64,000 nucleotides of DNA from Dasyornis broadbenti (taxonomy: Eukaryota > Chordata > Aves > Passeriformes > Dasyornithidae): the NCBI GenBank assembly GCA_013397935.1, contig VZRN01000659.1, positions 2,069,466 to 2,133,465 of the forward strand, given 5' to 3'. The notes under the pieces were generated by a model. It made no database searches. It saw nothing but the letters and a program-made list of their open reading frames with translations, and was not told the origin of the DNA. The translations under genes and the position numbers were made by a program. How positions within the stretch are numbered: position 1 is the stretch's first letter; each line of letters begins with the position of its first letter. This document shows, one piece after another, positions 35,235 to 45,900 of this stretch.

Positions 35235-35396
35235 TCAGTAATCGTCGTAGTTGACGCCTGCTCCATGCCTGAAGGTGTGTGGATTTCGTGGGCCAATCGG
35301 AGAATCCTCATCGTAGTGGTGCTGGTAGTATCCACCATAGTATTCATTACGCGCACGCCCCAAGTTGGTCCAGTAGGAGATGTCATCTTCAAATTT
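35235..35396 (-). CDS. ECRG4: ECRG4 coding exon 4 (C-terminus, stop)
   Basis: The acceptor ctggcag precedes 35396 on the - strand. It encodes [20 protein letters not shown], then [19 protein letters not shown] and ends GAGVNYDDY, with TGA at 35237-35235. Tyrosine and acidic residues dominate, as in other augurins. Compared with the recalled human sequence, differences cluster in the NLGRARN segment. Confidence 0.97.
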   Translation of the reverse strand, partial: KFEDDISYWTNLGRARNEYYGGYYQHHYDEDSPIGPRNPHTFRHGAGVNYDDY

Positions 35397-38300
35397 CTGC
35401 CAGGAAAAAAAAAGAGGACATTTGCTTTCCAGTCTGAAGCTTTACAACGATGAGATGAAATGAAAGAGGTGCAAGAGCCTGTTTCAGAAATTCAGATCCT
35501 TTGCATATTTGTCTTAAATGAAATCTTTAGATATAAGGGGGTTTGTGACTTGTACCCACCTTTTCTATGGGATTATCAGGATCCTTGTGCAGGAATTGTC
35601 CTGTCCAGCCCCACCTGGGACCCACTGCCCTACTGTGAAATGCTTAAACCAAAAGCACCTTCACCTGAAACGTGCATTCAGCACCTTCAGTATTTCTATT
35701 GCCTTATCAATGGTGGACTGTAAAACCATGTCAATGTTTCACACTTTAAAATCTCAAGGTTTCATTCTCCCTTGCCCCATGCCTTTAGTTGCAATGTCCC
35801 TGACTGGGGTGCCACAGGCTTTTGCTTTCTGTCTGTGGCCTCTCACTCTCACCTTGCATGGGTAAAGATGAAGGTACAGTGCAGCCTTCCAGCTATGGAA
35901 ATGCAACAGGCACTTCAGTTCTGCTCACGACAGCAGAGGAAAAATAGTGTGCAAGGATATAAAATACTTGCCAAGCTAAAGCCGTTCCATCTGAATGACT
36001 CTTTGGAAATATTTTTGGCTGAGATTTGAAAAAAAAAAAAAAAAAAAAAAGCTTTGCAAAATGCACAATGGATAAGTATGGCCTAAGTCCTTTGCTGGAA
36101 CAAACAGTTATTTCATTGTTAAAACTGTGTCTTAATACTCAAGAAAACCTACTAAGTGAATTCATTGTATCCCACAACAGGCCTCATTTCAGTTTTTGAA
36201 ATGCATACAGGAACTCAGAGGAGAATTCACTTTATCTGCATAGTTTGTCCTTGTTACTTTTGGTATTTGCCCCCAGTCTTCAGTTTCTGATGTATAAAAC
36301 CACTTTTCCTATTTTTCCAAATCCTATTGGTGAAGGAGGATATAGCTATGCTGTTGAAAAAGTGACTTTTATCCACATAATAACCAGGAGAATTTTTTAA
36401 AAAGTACCCTTCATTATTTCAGCTCAAGCAAACGATTATTTTTCTAATTGTTGCAGCTATGAAAATGAGTGCATTCATTGTCTAAGCAATCCACATAACA
36501 TGAAGCTCTAAAATATACTCCAGTTTGCCTGTGCCAATGCAATCTCATTAAACATATTCATGCAGATGACAGAAGCCAAGAATTCAACATCTATAACTAT
36601 TTTTACCTCTTATTAAAAGTAGAAATTATTCTACATGTGGGACTGCAACCAAATGCACTTTTTTTGCCCTATTCCGGCATCTGTTTAGTAGAGCTTTGTG
36701 CAGAGCTTGATTCCACTCCAGTGTTTTTACAAATAAACTGTATTTTAAAAACGTATCCTTCTCATTTGAAGGGAGGCTGGCTGAACATTATCCAGTGGTT
36801 TTCCTTTCACATTTAGAGTCAAGGCACAGCTGCCAGTGTTCATGATGGTCAGGAGCTGCCCACATTGTGGAAGCACATGTGTGCATTGGGTGCATAATGT
36901 CAGTGCCATTTCACTGAGGAGTGACAATCACAGCCAGCTTGGTGTGAATTTCTCAGCATGTTTAAAAGCTAATTAGGTTGAGGCTGACAAATTAGTTTCT
37001 TGAAATATGATTGATTGCTTTGAGTCTGGCCACCTATTTCACAGAGCAAACTTTGTTCATGTGTCCAGTTTCAATTTATTAAGCTTAAGTTTGATAGCAG
37101 GTAGAAACTCCACACAAGATCTTAATATAACTTTCTTCTACTTATAAAATAATGCAAAGATCTCTAACAAGTAACAGACCTTATATTTTGGTGTGACATT
37201 TGCCACTTTAAAAGATGAAATCTCAGTATTTGTGAACAGCAGCTGTACAGCTTCTCCCTGTGGTGGCTGCACATCCACGCTCACTGCCACTCAGTTGGAA
37301 CCCCCATCAACCCTTGAAAGCCTAACAGAATCATGGAAAGGCTTAGGTTGGAAGGGACATTGAAAATCATCTAGTTCCAACCCCACTGCCATGGGCAGGG
37401 ACACCTTCTAGTAGACCACATTGCTCAAAGCCCCATCAAACCTGGCCCTGAACACTGACAGGGATGGGGCATCAACCACTTCTCTGGGCAGCCTGTTCTT
37501 CTGCCTCACCATCCTCACAGAAAATAATTTCTTCCTGGCATCTAATCTAAATCTCTTTTTTTGTTTAAACCCAATCCCCCTTCTTCTATCCCTGTCAGTT
37601 GTCACTCTTTTTTATAAGCCCCCTTTTCTCCATGCTGCTCTCCATTTCTTACACTCACCTGCTCATCGAAGCCCAGGTACAGGAACTGCTGGTACCACTG
37701 CTGCACGTCGGGCTGGCTCCTGTCCCACAGCTGGCGCCTCTGGCGTCTCAGGCTGCTCAGGAACTCCTTGGCTGCCGTTTCTTTCACTGACACCTCAGGC
37801 TTTGCAGCAGCAGGGGCTGAAATTAATTCCCCCCACAAAATGTATGCCAGGAAAATTTTGGTCAGCCTGAAGCATACAGCTTGCAGCAAGTAAGAAAATG
37901 ATTCTCACATCATGCCATTACCTTTGTGCTTGCCAGTGCAATGCCTGTAGCAGAGTAACAGTAATAGACCCGGGAATCACAGATGTAATAGGATTTCTCA
38001 GCTACCCTCATTCTCCTGGATTCGTGAAAAGCATTTCTGAGTTCAAATACAGCAGCTAAGTGAGGAATTTAAATAAAGACACCCAAACGCAACAAGCATA
38101 TATACCATGTCTTTGTGCTTTCAGGAGAGAACAGGAGACTGGCCCTAAATGCTACAGTGGCAGAAATTGGGATGAAGATGAGAGGTGAAATTAAAAAGAC
38201 TGAGGAAGCTGGAGTAACACTGCTAATGTACGAGAACAAAGAGAGAAACACATAAAAAGATAGATTTTTGAATCTGATGTGTAAAAAGGTAGCTTTTAAA

Positions 38301-41116
38301 CAATAAGTGCTACTAAATGCCCTGTATGCCTGAAAATAAAAGCCTATCAGGCATTCATAGCACCCTGCGAGGGGGATGCATGAAAATGCCCTCAACCTGC
38401 CAGACCCAGACGTGCCATCTGGCTTGCTGCAAGCCAAAGAGCAGTTTGCAGTGGCTGCTAGAGGAATTGATGCACTTCCCAAAGGCATGGATGAGAGGAC
38501 TTAGGAGCATGAGAAGAAATGGCCTTAAATTCTGCCAGGGAAGTTTAGATTGGATGTTAAGAAAAATTCCTTCACCTAAAGAGTGGTCAAGCTTTGGAGC
38601 AAACTGCCAAGGGAAATGGTGGGAATTGCCATACCTGGAAGTGTTCAAAAGACGTGATGTGGCACTTGGGGACGTGGTTTAGTGGTGACCATGGCTCTGC
38701 TGGGTAAATTGTTGGATTCAGTCTTAGAGATCTTTTCCAACCTAACAATTCTGTGTTTCTGTGACTGGCCAGCCCCTGGCCACACAGGGAAATGATAAAA
38801 CATAGTATTGATCTGGCTGTGAAACAAGAAGTGTGTAGGAATAGGAGGAGTCTTGGCTTCAGATGGTTCATTATAATGAGGGAGAAATCAGGAACATGGA
38901 TGTGCATGGGAATTTTGGCAGATGTGAGGGAAGAGACTGAGGTAGACAGGGAAGCCAAGTGGAGATAAGAAAACCATTGAAGTAGGAGCTGGGCAGACAT
39001 AGAGGAAGGCAAAGGACTGCAGAGAGAAGGAGGTTCTGGAGATAAAAGTGATAGATGAGTTGTTGCAGTAAGGGGGAAACAGTAAGCTGTTCTGCAATGA
39101 TGAGCTGGAACCTGATAACTCACCATGAGCTTGAACTGGGTGTTATTACTGGGAAGAGGAACAGCTGAGCAAAAGTCCTATGAATGAGCCCTCACACAGG
39201 GGACACTGCCAGCAAGGGAAGCAGTACTGTGCCCTTGGCCTGCTTGCTCTAGAAAACAACCAGAAAAGGGGAGGGAGGCTGGAACTAAAGGGGCTGCATA
39301 TTCCCTCCATCATCAATTTTGCAGTTATTCCTGGTGTAAGCCACGTTGTCTGCATGCTCCAAAAGTCCCCCCTAGGTGGTTCCTCTCCCAGGGGACCTGA
39401 ACAAACAAGTGGCCACTGCTGTGGTGCAGGAACGTCACTCGTATCTGCACACAAGCACTGCAGAATGGTGACATAAGGAACCTGCACACGGGGAAAACAG
39501 AGGTGTGTGGGATATATATTTTAGTGCTGCATTGAGGTGTAGAGTGATGCCAGAAAAAAAAACCCAGTAAGAAATTAGAAAGCCTTGCAGAAAGTGGGAG
39601 TCCCCTCTGTTGGGGTATAAATTCTTTCCCTCAGCCATAGAGCAGGCTGAGGGGAGCTGGCCAAAACTTCTGGGATGTTTCATCTGCTGCAGCTTGTTCC
39701 CAGTTGGCATCATTTCCATCACCTTCCCTCAACCAGCGAGCCATTCCATGCTTCTGACTGCTGGGCCCTTGGCCATCATCTCTCCCATAAGAGAGCAGTC
39801 TTCCAAAAAGGAAGCATACGTGGGGCCAAGAAGACAAAAAGAACAAGTCAAGGCATCATAGACAAGCCAGGTTTGCACATTTTCTTCTCTGTGCCTGAGC
39901 CAGCAGTATTTCCATGCATTATAATTCCTTGGGAAAGTTTGTGACTTCCCAGAATGAACCAGATAAATGCCACGTCTGCCATGCATACACCAGAAAAGGT
40001 CGGTGCTGTGCTCTGTGCAGAGCAAAAGGCAAGCGTGCTGCCTGAGGCTGGGAACCCCAGATTTCGGAGGGCGCTGTGGTAAGCAGAGCCTCCAGCCTGA
40101 AGTCCCAAATGGGGAGCAGGCACAGGTTCTGCCTGAGCAAGAGGTTTTGATGTGGTCTGTAGTGAGAGCAGCCCTGTGCTTGTAGCTCCTGCTCCGTCTG
40201 CACCCTTGGAGCTGGAGGTGCAGGGACAGCTCATCGGCAGCTTCGACTGACTGCAGCCGACTCAGAGGAAATGCAAAGGGAAGCATTTTGCGGTCCCTTT
40301 ACTCACCTTCTCGTTTCTGAAGCATCAGCTTAAGCTTATTTCCCCTTGAAACGTCTAGACAAATAAAAATAAAACACATGCATTTAGTGAGAAGGAAATA
40401 ACAACAACAACAACAACAGATTATTTCTCAGAAACTGCCAGAAGTATTTCTGTCATAGCTCCAGCTCAACAGGCAAAACAGACAAGTTTCTCCCACTGCC
40501 TCTCTTTGCTCCCCTTTCCACACTTGAGCATAATATACACTGTAGGGAAGCTTCTGACACTCCAGCATCCTCTCTCCAGCTCTCTTGGCAATGGAAACCC
40601 AGTACTGGCCTTCTTCACCAGTAAATAATTATATTTTCATCAGAAGACTGCAACTGGTGCCAGTACCAGCACCCAGAGCAGCATGATAACGCTGGAAGCC
40701 CCTGGTCACTGGGTGAGGGCCGTGCTAACGATCAGACTGCTCCAAAATTCAGCCTGGCATCACGCCCCAAAGCACATCGAAGCAGTCATCCTGCGGATCC
40801 CCAGACCGGCAGCGCAACAGGAGACCTGCAAGCGCTCGGCTGTTCCAAAATGCTTCAGCCACTGGCAAACAAGTATCTTTTAAAAAAGATGCCCAACTTG
40901 CACAAGGTTTGGAGCGTCCGAAGGCTCTCACTCACGCGGGATGCCAGAGGAAGGCTTTTTCCCGCTCCCCAGGACGTGGCGGGCTGTGCTTTCCCTATAT
41001 CCCGCACCCCGTCCCGGCGCTCACTCACCGGGGGCCGCGCAGAGCAGCGGCAGCAGGAGGAAGAGGAGGAGGAGGGAGGTCCCGGGCAGGGCCCCGCGGG
41101 GACACGGCGGCGGCAT
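35235..41116 (-). CDS. ECRG4: Augurin precursor (esophageal cancer-related gene 4 protein), complete
   Basis: Four exons in transcript order: 41116-41029, 40354-40307, 37816-37659 and 35396-35235, all with GT-AG introns and compatible phases (456 nt, 151 residues plus stop; human is 148). ECRG4/augurin is a secreted or membrane-tethered peptide precursor with growth-restraining and neuroendocrine roles. Residues 1 to about 27 form a leucine-rich signal peptide. [13 protein letters not shown] follows, and RRQRRQLWD carries the conserved dibasic/furin-like site that releases the C-terminal peptide. After it come [24 protein letters not shown] and the conserved C-terminus [10 protein letters not shown]...VNYDDY. 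The ATG at 41116-41114 has G at -3 and begins a signal peptide at once. An upstream in-frame ATG would bury the signal. The gene converges on UXS1. Identification is by resemblance recalled without a search. Confidence 0.96.
36029..36050. repeat. (A)22 homopolymer
   Basis: About 22 uninterrupted A residues in ECRG4 intron 3, followed by gctttgc. I cannot match the preceding sequence to a retroposed RNA. Confidence 0.9.
37327..37628 (-). mobile_element. CR1 LINE, 5'-truncated, next to ECRG4 exon 3
   Basis: In + orientation it begins agaatcatggaaaggcttag and passes through ccatgggcagggacacctt, a CR1 3' end in reverse. It is in the same transcriptional sense as ECRG4 and its 5' truncation lies about 30 bp beyond the exon 3 donor site. 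Confidence 0.92.
37659..37816 (-). CDS. ECRG4: ECRG4 coding exon 3 (processing site)
   Basis: A 158-nt exon with acceptor tttcag and donor gtgagt on the - strand. It encodes [20 protein letters not shown], then [20 protein letters not shown] and [12 protein letters not shown]. It holds the basic cleavage site before QLWD and the strongly conserved [14 protein letters not shown] segment. An intronic CR1 fragment ends about 30 bp past the donor. Confidence 0.97.
37817..40306 (-). other. ECRG4: ECRG4 intron 2
   Basis: 2.49 kb with one sense-oriented (+) CR1 fragment (about 38486-38765). Overlapping open frames of up to 185 codons (for example 39729-40286 and 38587-39126, - strand) show no known family and look like chance frames. 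Confidence 0.8.
38486..38765 (+). mobile_element. CR1 LINE, 5'-truncated 3' end
   Basis: Runs from atggatgagaggac through ttagattggatgttaagaaa and caaactgccaagggaaatgg to a terminus reading aattctgtgtttctgtga, the expected CR1 end motif. It is antisense to ECRG4, inside intron 2. Confidence 0.9.
40307..40354 (-). CDS. ECRG4: ECRG4 coding exon 2
   Basis: A 48-nt exon with acceptor gtctag and donor gtgagt on the - strand. It encodes [15 protein letters not shown] between two split codons. [12 protein letters not shown] is identical to the human peptide as I recall it, and this anchors the gene identification. Confidence 0.95.
40355..41028 (-). other. ECRG4: ECRG4 intron 1
   Basis: 674 bp that become GC-rich towards exon 1. 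It holds a short (AAC)n run at about 40400-40418. Confidence 0.9.
40400..40418. repeat. (AAC)n microsatellite
   Basis: About six AAC units in ECRG4 intron 1. Confidence 0.9.
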
Positions 41117-41360
41117 CGCGGCAGGGGCGGCGAGGAGAGAATCCCACCTGTGCGGGAGGAGACGGAGAGGAAGGAGGAGGAGGGAGGGAAGGGCTCGTCC
41201 CGGCGGGCGGGGAGGGGCGGGGAGGCGGCCGGGCCGGAGGGGCGAGGGCAGCGCTCCCGGCAGCGGCATCGACAGCGCTCGGATCCCGTGGGACTGCGCC
41301 CTGCGCTCGGAGCGGGCTGCGATTCCCATGGGCAGGACCAGGCACCCACCCGTGTGCTCG
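40960..41360 (-). promoter_or_regulatory. ECRG4: CpG island over ECRG4 exon 1 and promoter
   Basis: This is the most GC- and CpG-rich stretch of the window, against an AT-rich background. It spans exon 1 and the region upstream of the ATG. A GC-box (Sp1-like) motif ggggcgggg occurs at 41214-41222 and related gggcggg elements lie nearby. I see no clear TATA box. The human ECRG4 promoter is also a CpG island and is known for silencing by methylation in tumours. Overlapping long frames on both strands here reflect stop-poor GC-rich sequence. Confidence 0.75.
41029..41116 (-). CDS. ECRG4: ECRG4 coding exon 1 (start codon, signal peptide)
   Basis: The ATG is at 41116-41114 and the donor GTGAGT starts right after 41029. 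It encodes [20 protein letters not shown] then LLPLLCAAP and one base of an Asp codon. The short proline-rich start and the leucine run are a typical signal peptide. Length and composition fit the human exon, although the residues themselves are poorly conserved. It lies in GC-rich DNA. Confidence 0.9.
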
Positions 41361-41399
41361 GCCGCTTCCCAGCAGCACTTTTCTTTGGAGTTACACGTA

Positions 41400-42599
41400 A
41401 TCGATCCAATGAGACTGGTAATCACCTTGCAGCGGTTCATGCAGGCATTTCCGACAGGGGAGTTAAAAAACTAAAGATGGTTGTAGCCTGTCATTTCACA
41501 TGGCTCTCGATATAAACCCAGTTTGTCGGATCCTTGTAACAGCACATGGAAATGGAGAGATAGTCCTGATGGAACAGCTAATCAGAATCAGCCAAAGGTG
41601 ACTTAGCTCAGGATTTTCTCTGTCTCCCTTCTTCCCATCTCCCAAGCCCACAGAAAATCGCAATGCATTTTAACTGATTGGATTTTAAAAATAATTTAGA
41701 AAATCTTTTTCTGCATATGGCCAGTTTTAGTTTATTGTAAGAACTCAGGGACCAAAAGCCAAACTCACAAACTAAGAGGCCTTGCTCAGCAGTTTCATAA
41801 CTATTATGGTGCCTAAACTTACTCTTGCCTTTCCCTAATTCAGAGTTAAACCTTCCCTCGGTGAATTAATCTTCTATCAGTTCCTTCCCCTTCAGAAGCC
41901 AGAAACACCCCAGATGAATTCCTAATGAATTCCTTACCCATCCTCACACACAAACCTCTTTCTTCTCTCGCAGCAGAGACCCACAGCACTCAGGAGGCCA
42001 TAATGAGCATCTCACCTCCTGCTGAACCTGTGCCAACGTAGACCAAAGGAGAGCCGGGCTTGCTCTGTAAACTGCTTGTGAGAAATCTGGCAAGTGCTGG
42101 GGCCTTGGCTCCCTGATAGAAGGATCAGTTCCAGATCAGTTGCAGATGAATACACAGACACACACACACACACACACACAGAGTGCGTACTGTGTATGTT
42201 GCAATTGTATATAAACAAGTACATTGAATATGTATGTGTATATATATACATAGCCACGAGTGCATGCTGAGGGAGATGTGCAGTGATGTGGCAACTCCCT
42301 GTGATGAGGTTTGGAACCCATCAGTGCCATTCAGGCACAGCTGATCATGGGGGTGGGACCAGACCCATGGCTGGCTTCACCTCTCACCGTAAAATGCAGA
42401 AGAATCACCAGCATGGGCTGGTCCCTCAGCAGTGCCCCAGACCCAGCCGGAATGCTGCTTCAGGAAATTTCTCCTGTTTGCCCCATGCATCTTTTCTCTT
42501 GTGAAAAAATTTACTTGGAGCTGCACTCAAAGCTTTTCCCTTGCTGCCCTTCATCCCCCAGCACCCTTGAGCTAAAACTCAGGCATCTCTGCTCATGCT
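41400..42599. other. ECRG4 upstream flank with CA microsatellite
   Basis: Non-coding, with no recognisable exon or transposon. It includes a (CA)n run and a TG/TA-rich stretch around 42225-42252. Confidence 0.7.
42156..42180. repeat. (CA)n microsatellite
   Basis: About eleven uninterrupted CA units following atacacaga. Confidence 0.95.
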
Positions 42600-42903
42600 T
42601 TTTATAAGGACTGGTTACAAGGACATATAGTGATAGGACAAGGGATAATGGCTTCAAACTGAAAGAGAGCAGGTTTAGATTAGACATTAGGAAGAAATTC
42701 TTTACTGTGAGGGTGGTGAGACACTGGAGCTGCTTGCCCAGAGAAGTTGTGGATGTCCCATCCATGGAAGCATTCAATGTCAGGTTGGATGAGGCTCTGA
42801 GCAACCTGGTCTTTGGGAAGATGTCCCTGCTTATGGTGGGGAGGGGTTGGAACAAGATCATCTTTAATGTCACTTCCAACCCAAACCATTCTATGATTCT
42901 GTC
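42600..42903 (+). mobile_element. CR1 LINE, 5'-truncated 3' end
   Basis: Begins around ttataaggactggttacaag, continues tgataggacaagggataatg and gaagaaattctttactgtg, and ends aaaccattctatgattctgt, the canonical CR1 terminus. It is among the best-preserved CR1 copies here, lying upstream of ECRG4 on the opposite strand. Confidence 0.95.
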
Positions 42904-45900
42904 ATCCCAGTTGAAATGGCAGCAGCAACAGCTCCCGCCAAAGTGCCTCTTGCTTTCTGCAGGAGCCATATCTTCCCACAGAGGCAGAGCAGTAGGGAGC
43001 AGCACCTTCCCAACACCTGTGATGGAAGCACTTCCATAGGAAGCTGGGGTCCCAGTTCAACTCTCATGAAAATATGAACCAAAATTGATTTGTCTTTTCT
43101 GTCACTGTTTTTGAGTGTTTTTTCCCTGTAGACCCATGTTTCAAGCATCAGCAGACAACACCGTGTGTTGGAGCAAACGCTCCTTCTTCTGAATCAATGC
43201 ACTCTTTCATCAGCTTAACGCTGAGCCTGTTTGCTAAAACCACCAGAGCTTTTTGGATAGTTATTGGCAGAATATAGCTAGAAGGCACAGAGGCGAAGAG
43301 CACATATGCAAGGCTACATGAAAAAGCAACGATGGAGTTAATTTATAAAACCAGGGCAATAACTCATGAATATTCATGGTTTACTGCTATGGTGGTAATG
43401 GCAAAGGGTGTTTTGTTCAGCTGGTTGGTTTGCAACAAACCTTGTGTGGGAGCTGGGGCTCCGCAGAACTTCAGGTGCTTTGTGCCTCTGGGCCAAGGGA
43501 ATACAAAGCACAGAACCTCCTCTGGATACCAAATACATCATGATGACTCAAGAAACTACTGGGATAAAATGCAATCTTGTGAAACCCAGAGAATGGATTG
43601 ACTCAAATACAAGGTTATTGTAGAAATTCATTGCTCTAGTGATAGAAGAAGTGATTGACAGAAGACTGTAACGCTCAGGTTTAAACTGAGTAAAGTGTCT
43701 TCAAGAAGAGGTCACTTTCTCAGTTCAGGGGACAGACATTTTTGACATAAAGTAAAGGAAAGTATAACAGAACTTCTTTTCAAAGGTAGGGGTGAAAGGT
43801 GGCTGGTGCTTTCCCAGTAGCAATCTCTATTTCTTTTCAGGTTGTTTTAAGACCAGTGTTGCCCTGGTATTATAGTCAGACATATATTTTTCTGCTGAGC
43901 TTGCAGCTCTTGCATTGTTATTCCAAATATATAACCCCAAGTGAATATCCAAGTTTACTGACATGCCTGCAGTACCCCTTTCTGTTATTCGCCATGAAAA
44001 ACCACAGTTGCTCTGTGTGTAGCTTGGATACTGCAGTGTTTTCCTGGGATCCTGCCATCAGCAGTGACATTGCTCTCTTTAAAACATCCCTTTCTTTAGC
44101 ATAGAGGACTTTGGGGCTTGTCTTAGGGCTTGGTTTGCCTCCACTGGCACTCCAGTGCTGGAAGCTCTCTGCTGGCATGGTTGGGCAGCATTCCCAAGCG
44201 CATTAGGTAAGCAAGTCAGCACTAATGATATCATTCGGTTAAATGTCTTTCATCACCTCTGGTAACAGTAGTGGACCCTTGATGTAGAAATTTTATTGAA
44301 AGATGTTAATTAATGCTGTCAGTAGGACTGTTCCCCACACATCTCTGGAATGAGGAGCAGTGAGCAGGGCCCCTTACACATGTGGTGTAAGCTCCATCAA
44401 GCCCCTGAGCAAAACAAAGACCACGAACTGGAGGGATGCCTGCAGTGGGGTAGCAGGATGGAGCTGGGGGGTTCATTACTTTCCCAGCATGGGGTTAGAC
44501 TGAGGTATGGTCTTGCAAGCCTGAGGAAAAAAATTTGGGAGCAATCCAACTGACACCAATCTGAACCTGACTTTGAGAAACTACAGGCAGGAGCAAGGCA
44601 AGGAACTCACTGTAGAAATTCTGATAGCTGAGTCTGCTACTGGCCGGCTTTGTCTTTGGAGCCTGCAAGACTTAGTGTATGTTTTTTGGGATAAGCAAAG
44701 AAGGCCTTAGCTTTTTAAATAGCTCTTCAACTTGCAGCAGGTTTGATGACTACTCAGGCAATCCCATTTGATCTACCTGATCTCTGAGTTTATGCATATT
44801 GGTTTTAAGCCCAGCAGTTTAAACTTAACCTGCCTGAAATGGTGTGGGCATGTGTGGATCTTTAACTGATCTGAAATAAATTGGGGAGCAGGGGGAATCT
44901 GACTCAAAGCATCCTGAATTTTCTAAGTGTTTTACTATTATAATTATCATTATTATACATTTTTCCTAAAATTTAGTTCAAAGAGGTCCCTGAATAGGAG
45001 AGACTCCTCTGCTTTTGCCTCTCATCACAGTAGCTGTTGAGAGAACTGTGGTTTAGTCATTAAAATATAAGAGAAAGTAAGGGCTATTCAAGGATATTCA
45101 GTAACTCTGAGCACAAAAAAAAAAAAAAAAAAAAGAATTAAAAAATTGATCTTTTAAAAAATTGGGTTTTTTCCATCTTTCTTTATTAGGTTTCATGATT
45201 TAAGAGTTTCAACACAATAAGGTTCTTAAATAGAGTGTAGATTAAATGCTTATATAATCACAGGGCTCCCAAAGCTGGATTTCCAAGAAAACCCCACCAC
45301 CAAATATAATGAGTCTTAAGATAAAAGAATGAGACTTGACATCAGCATAACTTGGTAGCCAAATAGATAAGCTGGAAATTGGCCAGGGATTGCAGGAGAT
45401 GACACTTCATCATTTGCAAAGAAGCACCATGTGGATTTTAACAATCCACTAAAATGACCCATTTGATCAAGAGCATGGCAGCATTGAACAGTATTCCTAG
45501 CACCCAGAAAATTATTACTTTCTCCTAATGAGGTTTTTACAAATCTCCCAGCCATATTGTCCTGGTCGCTTGCCTTAGGATAGAGGCACTTGGCACTCCA
45601 AATGTTTTTCTGCAGCCTGTTCCAAGAAAACTGCAGGAGTCGTGTTTTCCTTCCAAACAGAAGGAAGAATATTTAAATCATCAGTCAGTTCTTTCCAAAA
45701 TATTTTGAGTTTCATACTATTTCTTCCACTGCCCCAGAATCATCCTGACAGTGACAGGACCAGCCCCAGATCCCAAGGCAAACATCTTTTCTTTAGGAAG
45801 AGTTTATTTGTCAGCTGTCAGCCTCATTGTCCTTGGCACGTGGTTTGGGACACATTTCAGCCATTGCATCTCAACTGGTTGCATTATTTCTTTTGTCCCT

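Larger units (their letters stand above)
35397..37658 (-). other. ECRG4: ECRG4 intron 3
   Basis: 2.26 kb. It contains a 22-base poly(A) run (36029-36050) and, at its 5' end on the - strand, an antisense CR1 fragment (about 37327-37628). No exon signal is seen between. Confidence 0.85.

Noticed and set aside
35099..35392. 97-codon - strand frame overlapping ECRG4 exon 4
   Set aside because: It is a different frame from the conserved augurin C-terminus and is a shadow of that exon.
38587..39126. 179-codon open frame on the - strand in ECRG4 intron 2
   Set aside because: It overlaps the CR1 tail at its low end, has low-complexity Ser/Leu/Pro-rich composition and no family resemblance.
39729..40286. 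185-codon open frame on the - strand, with shadows in other frames
   Set aside because: Several overlapping frames are open here, as expected from local composition, and none resembles a known protein. It stops short of ECRG4 exon 2 and is not needed for that gene.
41021..41440. Upstream in-frame ATG giving an N-terminally extended augurin
   Set aside because: The extension would place about 80 unrelated residues before the signal peptide. The ATG at 41116-41114 matches the known augurin architecture.
40850..41515. Long + strand frames over the ECRG4 CpG island (up to 221 codons)
   Set aside because: Gly/Arg/Glu-rich translations from stop-poor GC-rich DNA. The real coding strand here is the - strand.
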